Below, one piece after another: positions 51,521 to 63,847 of a DNA stretch of 64,000 nucleotides. The stretch is from positions 10,974,001 through 11,038,000 of the forward strand of contig NC_088316.1 of the NCBI RefSeq assembly GCF_910592395.1, given 5' to 3'. Under the pieces are notes generated by a model. It did not search any database and was not told the origin of the DNA. It saw only the letters and a list, made by a program, of their open reading frames with translations. The position numbers and the translations under genes were made by a program. This stretch comes from Lineus longissimus (taxonomy: Eukaryota > Nemertea > Pilidiophora > Heteronemertea > Lineidae). Positions within the stretch are counted from its first letter, which is position 1. The number at the start of each line of letters is the position of its first letter.

Positions 51521-54401
51521 TGGAATCATCGCGGTGGCATGTACCTGTATTCCATATTTTATATTTGCCAACCCGAGTAAACTATGGTTACTCGGGTAAA
51601 AGGTTTCGGGCTGGAATTTCGGGCTGGCTTGATTCGGGATAGAACCTAGGGATGAAATCTCGGGCTGGCTTTTTTCGGGCTGGAAAATTTCGGGCTAGCT
51701 TGACTCCAGCGGTGTTTTATGTAGCTACAGTACATAGGGCGGGGAGAAGGTTTGGGGGTCTGCGAGGGATATATTGAAAAAGTACTAACGAACGGTCAAA
51801 GATATTAAGTATTTTGGTCATCCTCAGCACTAGCCTTCATACCTAAAAAATAAAAATATCTGTACCCGTACATGTACCCGTTTGAGTCTTACTTAATCCA
51901 TCGTTATAATTATTGGCCTCACAGAGTGGTAGAATAAGTATATATGTCTTGGCTTATTAAATTAGTATTGAATTGATTTAACTCGAGCCTACGAACGTGC
52001 CTTTTATAATAGCCAACTATGAATAGAAAGTTTCATTTGAAAAACAGCGAAATGCAATTAATTTTGATACCCTGAGGATTCAATGATTTTAACAGCATTT
52101 TGAGCCTAACCATTGGCTAGTTTCTTTTATTACGTCTTTGACAACTGCCCATCATGATAACTAATGCGTACGTAATAGTGTCAGGTAAAGTTGAAGGGGG
52201 TTACCACATTGTCAGTCAGGCAAGGACCAAGAAGCAGGATTTTGTCGCTATATCTGGCTATCGTCGCTACTTCCTACTTGGCCAGTCAGCTGGCATAGCC
52301 TACTAGAAAGTGGCAACGAGAGCCAGATTAACTAGCGTAGCAAGATTTGCGGTTTTGACGGAGATACTCGTAGCTAGATCTAGCTGTGACGCATAGCCGA
52401 ATACCCAATACAGCATTTTACTCATAATGTTTGCTATCAATTGACGGAGCAAATTGTGAATTCAGCGTGGAAATTTTCAAGGACGTACGCAGATGAGCGC
52501 TTTTTCGGCAAACGTTTTTTTAGAAATGACTCGGGTTATTACGAGAGTGCGGTCAAGATCCCAGTCAAGGCGGTAGTCGGCGGGGTGAAGACCGAAAAAG
52601 CTATTTCGGGGTCGACTCAATCGCCCCTGGGGATCCATTGCCTGATTGGTTGGCGGTGTTGTAGCTACTCTCAAACAACGGTAGTTCACTTTTTGAATGC
52701 AATATTACACACGGCGATTGCCTTCTTTGCGAAAATACTTTTCAATATTGAACCCATGGTTACACACTTAGAAAAAAAGTTTTTCAGCTGTTGAAACTGG
52801 TAATGGCTTTTTGGCCAACACAAATATGCACCTCGCACTGAGAGGCTTTTGAGCGAAGTCAAAAACCCTTATAGGTTGTTTTTTACGAACTCAAAACGGT
52901 TTGGAGTTTTTCATTTTACCAAAAAACCTGTAACGAGGTGCATGGCCAAAAAATCCTTAGAGTGTAGTGCATTGCTGGTACAAGATGTTAAAGAGATCCA
53001 GTCGTGGCACAGGTAACTATTTAGACTAGCTGAACGTGGTAAAAATAACTAAATTGGTGATTACTTCTTATGCAGCTCATTGGATCCATAATCAACTACC
53101 TGAGGGGAACTCGAAAATGCTAACATTTATCAATGGAAGCTTATTCCCGCTTTCGGTTTTAAAAGGGCCGTTCGAAACTCAGCATTTTTATAAGCGTTTC
53201 GCTATAGATTTCCTTTAAGTGTTACCATCTACTTTTGAGTTGCGGTCAATACGTTCAATGAATAAATGCCTACATTGTTCTTTTTGACGCCCAGGTAATT
53301 GCGTTGACATTAATTCGACATTTGCAATTACTTGGTTGAGCTATGGCATAGTTCTGAATCCATCCGTGCAAAAAAGTACTCAAAGAAACATCAGATGGTG
53401 AAATTCGCGCAGATGAGTTATTTTCTTCAGTCAGTCGAGACCTTGATCGATTGGGCTAATGCCGTTGTTTGTTATAACATAGAACAATTAAAGGGTAGGT
53501 GATAAAGCTTGAAACAGTGAAACCTTGAAACTCGTGATACACCTTGGAATCAGTCATAAAAATGCATAAAAACATGAAATAATGCCATTTGAACCTAAGG
53601 TGGTTACGAATCAATATTTGGAGCTTATTTTTACATAATCAAATTGGAATTTGACGGTAGTTTAGAAATCAGTCGCATATCCGATTCAATAATCTATATT
53701 TTAGAACAACCCAGTCATACCTCGCCTCCAGTGTACATTACTGATCTCCCAAATATAGGCATGCACGTCACGACACGCCCACCACGCACCCATAATATGG
53801 ACCAATCAGCGCTCCGCTTACTACGCCACCACACGGGGCCTATTTGAACTACGGAGCGGTGTGATCATACAGGGTGATACAGAGAAGATTGACTACATCA
53901 TGCAATACCGGCTGGCACTTATCCGTAGAAACGTAGATGAAGGTTTATTACCGAAGGTTTTAGCCGGGTTTGGAGATGAAAAATGTGAATAAATTCCTTC
54001 GCTGTGAGCGATTTCGTACATATTCATGTACACATCGAGGGATGTAGAGATATTTTCGTGATGTAACCAGTTCTAAGCGGACACATTTTTTAGTGATTCC
54101 CGTGTGCATGTTTGTCATATCTACTGAGCTTTATCAGAGCATTATATATACAAATGATTCTTCTAATAAAAACGTTTTATTTTAGTATATGGAATACAAA
54201 ACAATCACAAAATCTTACTTTTTCTTTCATTGAAGAGCAATAATTAGATATATGCAAATGGTGGCCCGTCATGAATATAAGTTTATTTTTTAACGACAAC
54301 AACACATTTCCAATGCATTCAATGATGACGTCATCCTCCACAAAAAGGTTGATTCTGGAACTCGCGGTACTTGCACAGTGATTCCACGGTTTAGTACCGA
54401 C
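51521..54401. other. Gene-free stretch
   Basis: It holds GGGCTGG micro-repeats at 51605-51710. The 117-codon ORF at 52441-52794 shows no known domain and no supporting splice context. Nothing is called. Confidence 0.4.
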
Positions 54402-54403
54402 TA

Positions 54404-54581
54404 CAGTAGAACCTCTCTGTTAAGGAAACCCTCGGGACTGACAAGTGCTGTCCTTAATAGAGTGGTGTCCTGATTAGAGAGGTCAAATTGAATGAAAACA
54501 ACCAATTTGGGACCAAACCTAGTGTCCTTAATAAAGAGTTTGTCCTTAATAGAGAGGTGCCCGGTAAGGGAGGTTCTACTG
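54404..54581. mobile_element. TA-flanked MITE (CAGTAGAACCTCTC ends)
   Basis: It begins CAGTAGAACCTCTCTGTTAA and ends TAAGGGAGGTTCTACTG, with TA on both sides (54402-54403, 54582-54583). The internal words GTCCTTAATAGAGAGGTG and GTGTCCTGATTAGAGAGGT mirror each other. This type of end and the TA duplication indicate a Tc1/mariner-derived MITE. A truncated copy lies at 8714-8875. Confidence 0.85.
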
Positions 54582-54633
54582 TATATCACTGGTTACATGG
54601 TTTCACTGATTCCAAGCTTTATCAACTACCCAA

Positions 54634-54858
54634 TTAAAGGGGTACGCCGTTCGTTATAACTGGTGGTCCAGGAAAATAGAAATGCTGTCATACACATTGC
54701 CATAGAGCAGTTATAATGCATCCAAATTTGCTAAAGCTTTGTATTTATAGTATTTGTACATCTGTCTACACATCGATATTGCCGTAATTTATATCTAATA
54801 TTTATTTGATACGCAATTACAAATTTCAACTTTTTTTAACGAACGGCGTATGCCTTTA
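54634..54858. mobile_element. MITE, second copy of the 8475 family
   Basis: It starts TTAAAGGGGTACGCCGTTCG and ends AACGGCGTATGCCTTTA; the ends are better conserved than in the 8475-8716 copy. Confidence 0.7.
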
Positions 54859-55413
54859 GAGGATATTTATCCCCCTCCCAAATTTTCCCAATGATTTGCA
54901 TTTTTATGGGCTGTGAAAAATGTAGCAAATTTCTCCTTCGGAACCGTTCCTTAAACACTAGGCCTACACATGTAGCTGAGCACAATAACCACTGTTGTTG
55001 ATGGAATAACGTAACAATCAATCTTACCATTTCCGCCACCCAAAACTATGAAAATATATTCTATGATTCGGGTAGCAAAAAAGAGGTTCCGGCCTGGTTT
55101 TCCTGGAAATTAATTTGGATCCAGTAATTTTGTGAAAGATGATATCCTAAATCGTTTTTAGACCTCAAAAATCAAAACCTTTGATTCCAACAAGCAGCAC
55201 TTTAAATTCCAGGAAATCTCAAATAAATCCCTGTTCTGCTAGGCGAAGTATACGTCCACAACATTTTCCCCGATTTTCCTGGATTCTGTAAGGGCAATTA
55301 GTTTCATCTGTGATGTTTAAAGAGCAGTTTGATAGTATATATTTATAGTAGATAATGAATACATGACATATGTTGCTTCCAGCAGCCCTGTCTGTGACTT
55401 CTCCAAAAAGGAA
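54859..55413. other. Gene-free stretch
   Basis: Nothing recognised. Confidence 0.35.
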
Positions 55414-56095
55414 ATGAAATGTCCTGGGGACATTGTGCTCACCTGGGAATCATTTCGTTGCAGATGAAATGACATATGGAGGTTAAATTAACTTTTTAGA
55501 TATGACAAAATGTGGCACTGTCAATGACACTTTTAGAGTTTGACCTCTGTGAACTTGATAAACTTAGTCACAGTTGACCTAAATTGGGTCAACTATGCCC
55601 AATATATAGGCGTCTCCATATAAAATTTGAAGAAAATCAGACAAATAGTAGTGAAACGTATCAATTTCAGTGGAATTTCAGAGTTTGACCTTTCTGACCT
55701 TGGAAACTAGGTTAAGGTCAAAATGTTATACGCTCTATGTCAATTTTGATCATATCGCTCAATGATGCACCTTTGAGGATCACACTATGAAGGTTACTTG
55801 ATATAACTGACATTGAATTTTATGACCAGACCTACTTACACCTGAAAAGTAGGTCACATTAACCTGAGTTTTTGAAAGGTTTTCAAAGATGACCAACCAG
55901 AAAGAAGGTCAAATGGCGATGATTTTTTTGGTGTCAAGTCATGTTGTCATAAGACATCCTCACACCAAGTTTCAACTTTCTAGACTCAATAGTGAGCAAA
56001 CGTGCCCCTAATGTTGACGGACGACGGACGGAAGGACCGACAGACGATGGACAAGACGTGACGACATAAGCTAACCCATGTGAGCTAAAAATCAG
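55414..56095 (+). repeat. Diverged GTGCTCACC-family element
   Basis: It starts TGAAATGTCCTGGGGACATT then GTGCTCACCTGG, and ends GTGAGCTAAAAATCAG after GACGGACGACGGACGGAAGG. The internal units (TTTGACCTCTGTGAACTTG, TGACCTTGGAAACTAGGT) are only distantly related to those at 0.4-12 kb, suggesting a different subfamily. Confidence 0.6.
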
Positions 56096-56698
56096 TGAAC
56101 GGCAATTAACAATGCACGGGAACGAGGTATAACCACAGCCCTGCCTGAATATGACAAGCCATGTCCAAAACTGCCTCGGCAACACTGGCAACAGTCATTA
56201 TTAGAGACAGCATCAGTGTGATGCTACAAGTTGTGCCACATGGCAACACTGGGGTATCATCCTCCTGACCAGGTAAATCCACTCCCCAAGTTGTCCCTTT
56301 CTAACCGCCCTGCTTCTACCAGGCGAAATGGCAGCAATGTGGCAGCAACCAGGCGATATGGCAGCAATGACAACTTCAGATGAGATATTGGTTATAACCA
56401 AGATTTCTCAGGCATGCGGCTTAATGAATTAAAGACGACCTGCCATTTTCAACCTTTTGTAATTCGAGATCATGATAATGATAAATATACTGTCACTCAG
56501 ACGTGACACTGCTGGTACCAAGCCGAATGTCGCACCTGGTAAACATGAAAGAAAAACATATCTCTTCACATGTAACTCATCCGCATGATGATATGACATT
56601 CTTATCACAACTCCCTGCACTAACCTATAAACTTTGGTTCTTCGAAAACAAATAATGGACTTGCTTGGTCCTTGGCAAGCCCGGCCGGGGTTTGATCA
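56096..56698. other. Gene-free stretch
   Basis: GGCAGCAATG / GGCGATATGGCAGCA micro-duplication near 56325-56365; no gene. Confidence 0.35.
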
Positions 56699-58777
56699 GG
56701 GGCCTGATTCACAAAGCACTCTTAGATTTCCAATCTTAGATCACTCTAAGAGCACTCATAGGGTGAACTTACGTGAAAGGTTAGGGAACCCTAAGTGTTA
56801 TTCATGTTGCTATCTAAGTAGTATCTAAGTAATTGCTTACGCAAAGTTAATGAATAATTCCTGAGTGAACACACGTAGCTTGCTATAGCAAACTTTAAAA
56901 CGTCTCTCGTAATGAAAGGGTAAGGTATTTTAGCTCATTGCAGTGCATGTTTATACACAATCGTGACAGAAGGCCTAAGGGTTTGCATGGCAGTACAGAA
57001 GACTTCTACGTGGCATTCCAACGGCGTTTCCCAATTACAATGGCCCAAAAACGCCCTAGAAAAACCAATTTCTCTCCGAACGAAATCGACAAACTCACTG
57101 ACCTGGTGCAACAGCATAACAAAGTGATTTCAAGCAAATTCAGATTTGATTACTTTGTGTTACATGAACTTTGGTGTGTTATGAAACTTAAAAACCACGC
57201 GCACAGGGAGCGCAGGGAGAACAGACTTGAGAGTGACGCCGAGAAAGCAGAACGTGATTGAGAGCAAACGAAAAAGCTCGCAACGTTGAGACGGAGCCCC
57301 GAAATTAGGCTGGGTACAAGAAAGCCAGATCAGTGCTGAGGCCGAGTGCCGCCAACGGTTGAAACGAAATAGTATGCTGTACGAGAAAGAATGGTTCGGG
57401 AATGTGTCACGAGACGTCCACGAGGGAACCGAATGTAGCTGCACGTGCACGAATGATTCTGGAATCCACGAGGCGTGTCTAGCCTGTATGCTGAGGTAAC
57501 TCAATATTCTGAACTTAGCGCCGAAATCTAGCTAGTATCGAAGTCTGCTCCCTTTCGCGAAACGCAATAATGTCGACACGCGCTGAAACTCATTCTGAAG
57601 TGACTCTTGAATAGAATTCCTGTATATATTTTGTATCAAACTTATACATTGTATTTGTTTACATTTAAAACCAGTCTCGTTCAGTTTTTTCATACACAGA
57701 AGTGTCGCATGTTGCATAGAACCAACAACCCACTTGAACTCACAGGGGGAGTTCGTAACAATTACCAAGAAGATATGTTCTATTGCACCATGCATCCGGA
57801 CGAGAGAAGAAGTGGGAGGACTTGAAGCAAAAGGTAAAAAAGAAGAGGTATGACGAAATGAAAAAGAGGCAGGTGACAGGAAATGTTCCATTTTCTGATG
57901 ACGGCGAGAATGGTGGTGATGAGAATGCTAATGGTTTAAACGATACAGAAGAAAAGGTCATTGGCTTGCTAGGTGTAGATCATGTGTGTGGCCTTGAAGG
58001 TTGGGTAGATACTGCGGGTAAAAATGCTACGACCGAAAACAGAGGGAAAATACGTAAAGTAAGTAAGCGTGTTCATACATCTGTCAATAGGCTTATGAAA
58101 AGGCTTTAGCTATTCTCTATCATTACCAAGAGCAATAAATGGTCTGGCTCTAAAGGCTAGCTAAATAATTTTTTTCCGAGAATATGAGGGCGTGAATTTG
58201 ATATGTTGCTTGGTTCATCATGGGGGAGGGAGTTGGGGCCGCGCGATAAAAAATACTAACATTAAGTTTGACATGTGTTGATTATTCTGCGTCCGCGCTC
58301 GCTGTAGAAACCCTCAATAATACGTTCCTGGGCATCCGGCTGAGGGAATGAAACGAATTGCTGTGCCTTTCTCACCAGTGCCGTAGAAACTCGTAAAACA
58401 ACCATTGAGGCACTAGGTTGGCTGATGTGACTGGCATCACCGTTACATCACCGATACATCCTGTACCGTTTGAACAAATCGACGTCGTCATATTCATCAG
58501 GAGGGTGCAACCGATCCCGAAAACCCGTTCCCGACAGAGAGCTCGTCTGACGTCTTCTTCAGCAAATATTACAGCCGCCATTCTGGCGCGCGTTGCCTTA
58601 CCAAATGCTCTGAGTGTACACTGAGATGGGTCCGGTACCTCACGTAGAGTTACGATTACACTATGTATTTGCGTAATTTTAAGGGTCTTTTGTGAATACC
58701 ACTTAACTCCTTAAGTGTTATCTAAGAGTATCTTACTGGCCCGTAAGTCCTTAAGAGTGCTTTGTGAATCAGGCCCC
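56699..58777. mobile_element. PIF/Harbinger-type element without transposase
   Basis: The ends are GGGGCCTGATTCACAAAGCA and its complement GCTTTGTGAATCAGGCCCC; the terminal repeats continue as CTCTTAGA and TCTAAGAG-like words. GGGCCTGATTCAC ends are typical of Harbinger-related elements. Inside are two pieces of a Myb/SANT-like gene (57040-58109) but no DDE transposase, so the 2.1-kb copy cannot move alone. No convincing 3-bp target duplication was found. Confidence 0.7.
57040..58109 (+). pseudogene. Myb/SANT-like Harbinger partner protein, decayed
   Basis: The first piece, MAQKRPRKTNFSPNEIDKLT followed by VQQHNKVISSKFR (57040-57144), matches the start of Myb/SANT-like (NAIF1/MSANTD-type) domains. 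The second piece (57783-58109) supplies REKKWEDLKQKVKKKRYDE and then TEEKVIGLLGVDHVCGLEGW, the end of that domain and its conserved tail. The ~640 nt between contain no matching helix, so the middle is lost or intronic. Such proteins bind element ends for the Harbinger transposase. Confidence 0.55.
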
Positions 58778-60519
58778 ATATCTTTACCCTCAATGTATGG
58801 GGGAGGCAGTCCTGGTAGTTCAGTATGGTGCTTGGTACACCCATCAACGCCTTCAATACACTTGGCACTGAGAGTGTCAGCTCTCAAACTTTGTATGAAT
58901 AGCCATGGCTTTGCTGAAGTAATTGACATCTATCAGGGCTCTGATCTTCGCGGTAAAGGACCACTCGCCAATCATCGAGCGTGGTCGTGCTATAGACCAT
59001 CGATAGGCCCATATTTTGAAATGCTTGTCAAATGATAGCCGTCAATCACACCGCATGCCAACCAATCGCAACGTACTCTGGCTTGCGACTGAAATTTCTA
59101 ACAGCGCAGTTCATCGCCGGCGTAGAAATAGAAAATGTCCTCTGTAAAACGCGCCCGGCCCTATTGTATTCTTACGGGGTATGGTCTATTTTTCAAAGAG
59201 GCCATGACCGTCTGATAATTGAATAATTAGATTCCAGACATTCTATCCTCAAACTTCTCCACAGGCTCCATTGCATGACCATCATTGCAATAAAAATCTG
59301 TTGAATAATCAAGCACAGACACTAGGGAATTACTTTCTGCTGCAGCAGTTTTGACTTGATTTCCGAAATCTTGTGATTGTGATGTTCTTCGCAGTTAAGA
59401 CACCAACTGACTGCCGTTCAAATCATAAGTATGCAAATGCATTTGATCGAGCTTGTTTCATCAGGCGCGGATCGAGGGGGGGGGGGGTCTCGAGGTCTTG
59501 TCTGTCAAGATTTGCTAGGGCGTGATAGTGGGTGCTTGCATGTCTTATAGGGGGTTAAACGACCTCATTGAGATACCATTTTCTTAAAACATGAACTTAT
59601 TAGGCACAAGTCAAACCTTTTGAGGCAGTATATGACAGAAATCAAGCGACACTCAGCCAATATGAGCGATACTACTGTGACTGTGGCCAGTCTGTTTCTG
59701 GGTAAATCTTGTTTTTAGTGGTTGTAGCCAGCCTTTAAGCTTTGTAGATGGCTCCACCTATTTTCTCCTCGTGTTATCGCTTTTGCCGCCATTGTTAAGA
59801 TCCAGAATCTTCCCTATTTTTTGGTCCATCAAATGAGTGAATTTGCCTCATCCCCGAAAGTTTTATAGAGAATTTAAGGGCCTTACAAAGGTAACTAATA
59901 TGTCTAGAATAGAAATAATATCCTTTATTGTGATGACAAGAACTTAGGAGAACTTTGTGGCTTGTTTTTTAGATCAAGTATAGATTTAATATTCCCGATG
60001 ACTTTTACACCACTTCGGACATCTCAACCTGGCTAGTACTTGATTATATCGTGATGTGTTCAATCTATCGTCTCTGTGAGGTAGCTCGGTAATTAGAGCT
60101 CTTCATCTTAATAATTTTGTTTGTAGTTAACATCAAGTTTTTGGGCAGCAATGTGGACTTTAGTAGCATAATCTCAGTCAAGATATCATTGCCGCCACAG
60201 CTGCTGAATAGGAGCCGATATATCTTGTAGAAGCCCCCTATGGTCAGAAATTAGTACCTAATGCAAGAAAAATGACGTATTCGTTATCTTTATTAGTTCT
60301 AGTTATTTTTAAAGGGCGGGGGGGGGGGGGAACTTTGTCTTCGATGAAACAAGGTCGTTAAGAATGTAATCCTAATGTTAGCTTTATTCATGAACTCCTA
60401 CGATATACATGTACATTGTCATACAAAATCGTCCCTTATATCGGTGTGGTCGTCTCCTCGTACTCTTATCTAACTCGGTGATGCACATGTGCGGCGGCCA
60501 AACCGATGAGGCTTCCTCT
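58778..60519. other. Gene-free stretch with one possible minus-strand exon
   Basis: G-runs occur at about 59477 and 60313. On the minus strand, 59393-59229 is open and ends EKFEDRMSGI*; the composition looks protein-like (DYSTDFYCNDGHAMEPVEK), but no homolog or splice partner is recognised. Confidence 0.3.
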
Positions 60520-60657
60520 GGGCGGGGCGTGGAATTTTTTTCCCGAACCTTTCGTACAACACAGTGTACATTGATAAAACTTTCAACTAATCAGATGGAT
60601 GCAAATATGTGACGTCAAACTCTGATGCATAAATTGGTGGCGGTTACAGAGTTCACG

Positions 60658-60954
60658 ATGGCACCACCACATCTGTCAATAACCCTACGGAATCAGGTGG
60701 TGATACAGCACAATGTGGCTGTACTATTAAGTGAACATCCTCTGCAACTGCCTAATGAGGCTGTGAAGTTAGGGGAGCTGTTACTCAATTAGATTCATGG
60801 TGAATCTCGTGGAACTACACTCTCGGAGAATAAAGAGGTTGATTTGTTAAACCATGATATTCTCATTTGCATTGCATCTGAGAGCCTAGCAGAAACAACG
60901 TTGAAGTCTGGCGTAAAGAAAGCCCCACACCACCTCAGCAAGCATGAGGTATGA
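60658..60954 (+). pseudogene. Broken 98-codon ORF carried by the MULE-type element
   Basis: It begins MAPPHLSITLRNQVVIQHNV and continues past an in-frame TAG (60790-60792) to LAETTLKSGVKKAPHHLSKH and a stop at 60952-60954. No family is recognised. Position inside MULE terminal repeats suggests either the remnant of a MULE-encoded protein or a captured host exon. Confidence 0.4.
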
Positions 60955-61231
60955 GTGAAAAGGCCTAAATCTCAGGATGTCCCACTGTCCCTCTTAAAGG
61001 GGTAGGCTACACTCTAAAGAGAGATGAGAAGGACACATCCTAAAGGACACACATTTGACCTAGCTCCTGCTGTGAATAGTCCCCCTTTTTTGTTGAAATC
61101 ATGTTTTAAATAGCATTGTCCTTATATATTATTATTATTGGGCAAAAGAATGCCATGATTTAAAATTTGGAAAGAGAAAAAGAAAGAAAAAAGGAGAACA
61201 AAATATTTAAAAAAATTTTAAAATGTTACCA

Positions 61232-61330
61232 TCCCCTTGCGGGATTCGAACTCGCGCTCATCGAACTTCCCAAAATTGGCTCAAAAATGGACTTTGTGGA
61301 TGGTCTAAGCTCACGAGTTTGACGTCACAT
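61232..61330 (-). other. tRNA-like segment with a B box
   Basis: The minus strand gives GCGAGTTCGAATCCCGCAAG, a good pol III B box with flanking pairing, and about 60 nt upstream GTGAGCTTAGACC, a weak A box. It may be a tRNA-derived SINE scrap; it does not fold as a full tRNA by inspection. Confidence 0.35.
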
Positions 61331-61418
61331 ATTTGCTTCCATCTCATTGGTTGAAAGTTTCATCAATGTACACTGTGTTGTACGAAAGGTTCGGGGAAAA
61401 AAATTCCGCGGGCGGGGC

Positions 61419-62364
61419 TCTATATAGTAGAAGACTCACATTACCCTGGGACCTCATTATTTAGATAGGCCTACAGGTCATGTAAATTATACATTCTGTT
61501 TCATTTTAATATCAAGAGCAAATACCAAATTGAGACAACGACCATCCTTATACGTTAAAGTACTTATTATTATACAATGTGTACAGAATTAAAAATTACG
61601 AATCTTTCCTTTCTTTGACATTCTTCCATTGGCCTGACACCATGTAACATAATGTACTAGTAAAATGTTACACTATAGTTCAACTGTCCAGGAACTAGCC
61701 CCATTTCGATTCAACTCTCTAACAGATCAATTCATTATGCACTGAACCATACAACATTCGTGTATGCAAGGACAGTATGTATGGAACAATACAACATTTA
61801 TGCATACAAGGACATAGTACTTTGCTTTTGGCAGTTGCACCAAAGCTGAACAAATTGTCGTGAACATAGCATGTCCCGCTATAAGGATATTTCTTCCCTA
61901 CAAAAACCTGTAATACTAGTAAATCCATCATAAACCTCTTTGACATACAATACAAAAGACGATTTCTAATCTCAAAACTATGGAGTAAACTGCACGCATA
62001 AACCTTGCTTTCTCCGGCAAAATGATGAAACACAATAAAACACACATTGAAACATGATCAGTAATTATGAAAATCATGTAACATGACTCTAAAATTTTCC
62101 TGGAACTTAGAAGTTCTGATAGTATCTGAATACTCCAAAGAACACTACACAAAACATAAAGCTTTTCTGAAATGCCGTCATTCCATATATATTAGAACTT
62201 TGTCCTTTCATCATCTCACCCAAAAGTTTAGGGTGTCCTTCCCAGAGGGAATATTCAACCAAAGGCACTGAATCCCTGTACAATGCAACATGCCACCAGT
62301 AGCCAGGAAACTATTGCCTTGGTCCAATCACTAGCACCTGCCACAGTCCACCTAAACCATGGTA
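61419..62364. other. Gene-free stretch
   Basis: Overlapping minus-strand ORFs at 61719-62152 show no domain. A local ~50-bp near-duplication (GTATGCAAGGACA / GCATACAAGGACA) lies at 61765-61810. Confidence 0.35.
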
Positions 62365-63390
62365 GGCCATGGGACGAGTGTGAAAAATGTGAAGTTCCGT
62401 TTGACAAATTAGCGGGCAAATTGAAAACAGCCGTTTTTGGGTAATATGGGGGTGCTGATTTCAAAAATCAATTTTTCTCCCGCGTAAAATTGCACATTAA
62501 GTCAGAAATGAGACCCTTAATAGGGCCTAATGGTCCCAAAGTAGGGGTCAAAAAGTTGATGTCATCGAAACATGTCAACATGGGTATCAAAATGAAGGTC
62601 TATGGGGGTACTTTAACATTGCATAGTTTTTGGCCCCCTTAACGAACCGTGGGACCCCCCAGGGAGGGTCAAAAAGGGCAAAAGTGGAAATTTTGACCGC
62701 CTCTCATGAGCTTCATGGGCACCGCATGTGGATAAAAACTGTTTTATTCGACAGTACTCACATAGACCTTTTCATAGATACCCATGACGACACCCTTGGG
62801 CAAAAGGTTTTCGAGATCTTAAATTTGGAGCCTAAAAAGGGGTCAAAATTACTATCTCGGCAACCCTTACCCGAGAGTGTTGTCATGGGTATCATTCTGA
62901 AGGTCTATACGATTACTGTCAAATAAAACAGTCGTTTTTGGGTAATATGGGGGTGCTGATTTCAAAAATCAATTTTTCTCCCGCGTAAAGTTGCACATTA
63001 GGTCAGAAATGAGACCCTTAATAGGGCCTAATGGTCCCAAGGTAGGGGTCAAAAAGTTGATGTCATCGAAACATGTCAACATGGGTATCAAAATGAAGGT
63101 CTATGGGGGTACTTTAACATTGCATAGTTTTTGGCCCCCTTAACGAACCGTGAGACCCCCAGGGAGGGTCAAAAAGGGCAAAAGTGGTAACTTTGACCCT
63201 GTCCCACGATCTTCATAGGGACTATAAATGGATAAAAACTGTTTCATTTCTGACTTAATGTGCAACTTTACGCGGGAGAAGAATTGATTTTTGAAATCAG
63301 CACCCCCATATTAACCAAAAACGACTGTTTTCAATTTGCGCGCTAATTTGTCAAACGGAACTTCACATTTTTCACACTCGTCCCATGGCC
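62365..63390. mobile_element. TA-flanked element with ~150-bp inverted ends and an internal direct duplication
   Basis: TA flanks it (62363-62364, 63391-63392). The ends are GGCCATGGGACGAGTGTGAA and its complement; the repeat runs through CCCGCGTAAAATTGCACATT (inverted at 63240-63290). A segment of about 270 bp (CAGCCGTTTTTGGGTAATAT through AACGAACCGTGGG) appears twice directly, at 62428-62650 and 62930-63155, nearly identical. The ORF 62630-62926 lies within this duplication and looks non-genic. Tc1/mariner-type by target site only. Confidence 0.75.
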
Positions 63391-63847
63391 TAATGTGCTT
63401 GTTTCACTTCAGTGCACTCCAATTGCCGAGATCTACTGGATGTGTACCACAATACATTACAATGACCTCACTTCACTCTAATTGCCGAGATATACTGGAT
63501 GTGTAACACAATACATTACACCTCACTGCACATTTATATATGTGTTTATTCGTACACATTGGTACATTTATAGTGCAGGAGTTCATTACAGTTGGTCGTG
63601 CATTACAAACTACAGATGACAAATAAATTTACAGTACCATAGCCTACTGATATAAAGAGATAACCGCTACAAATACAAGCTACAAATTATAAGTAATTTA
63701 CACTCCTAGTATTCTATTATAGAGAGATCAATGTGGCTCACCAATTCATCAATTAATTAACACATAATGTAGAATATAATTTGGGCAAATTGCCCCTATC
63801 CCATCCATACTTAGCAACCAAGAAATTAAACATTTCCCCAGAGACGA
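63391..63847. other. Gene-free stretch
   Basis: A ~60-bp tandem duplication (TCTAATTGCCGAGATATACT / TCCAATTGCCGAGATCTACT) lies at 63417-63520; otherwise nothing. Confidence 0.4.

Larger units (their letters stand above)
60529..61409. mobile_element. MULE-type element with 9-bp target duplication
   Basis: The 9-bp direct repeat GGGCGGGGC flanks it (60520-60528 and 61410-61418). Terminal repeats of about 90 bp start GTGGAATTTTTTTCCCGAAC on the left and, inverted, GCGGAATTTTTTTCCCCGAA on the right, sharing TTTCGTACAACACAGTGTAC and ATTTGTGACGTCAAACTC-like words further in. A 9-bp duplication with ~100-bp repeats is typical of Mutator-like elements. It carries no transposase but has a broken internal ORF and a tRNA-like segment. 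Confidence 0.8.

Noticed and set aside
52441-52794. 117-codon ORF
   Set aside because: No recognisable domain, no splice or repeat context; length is compatible with chance.
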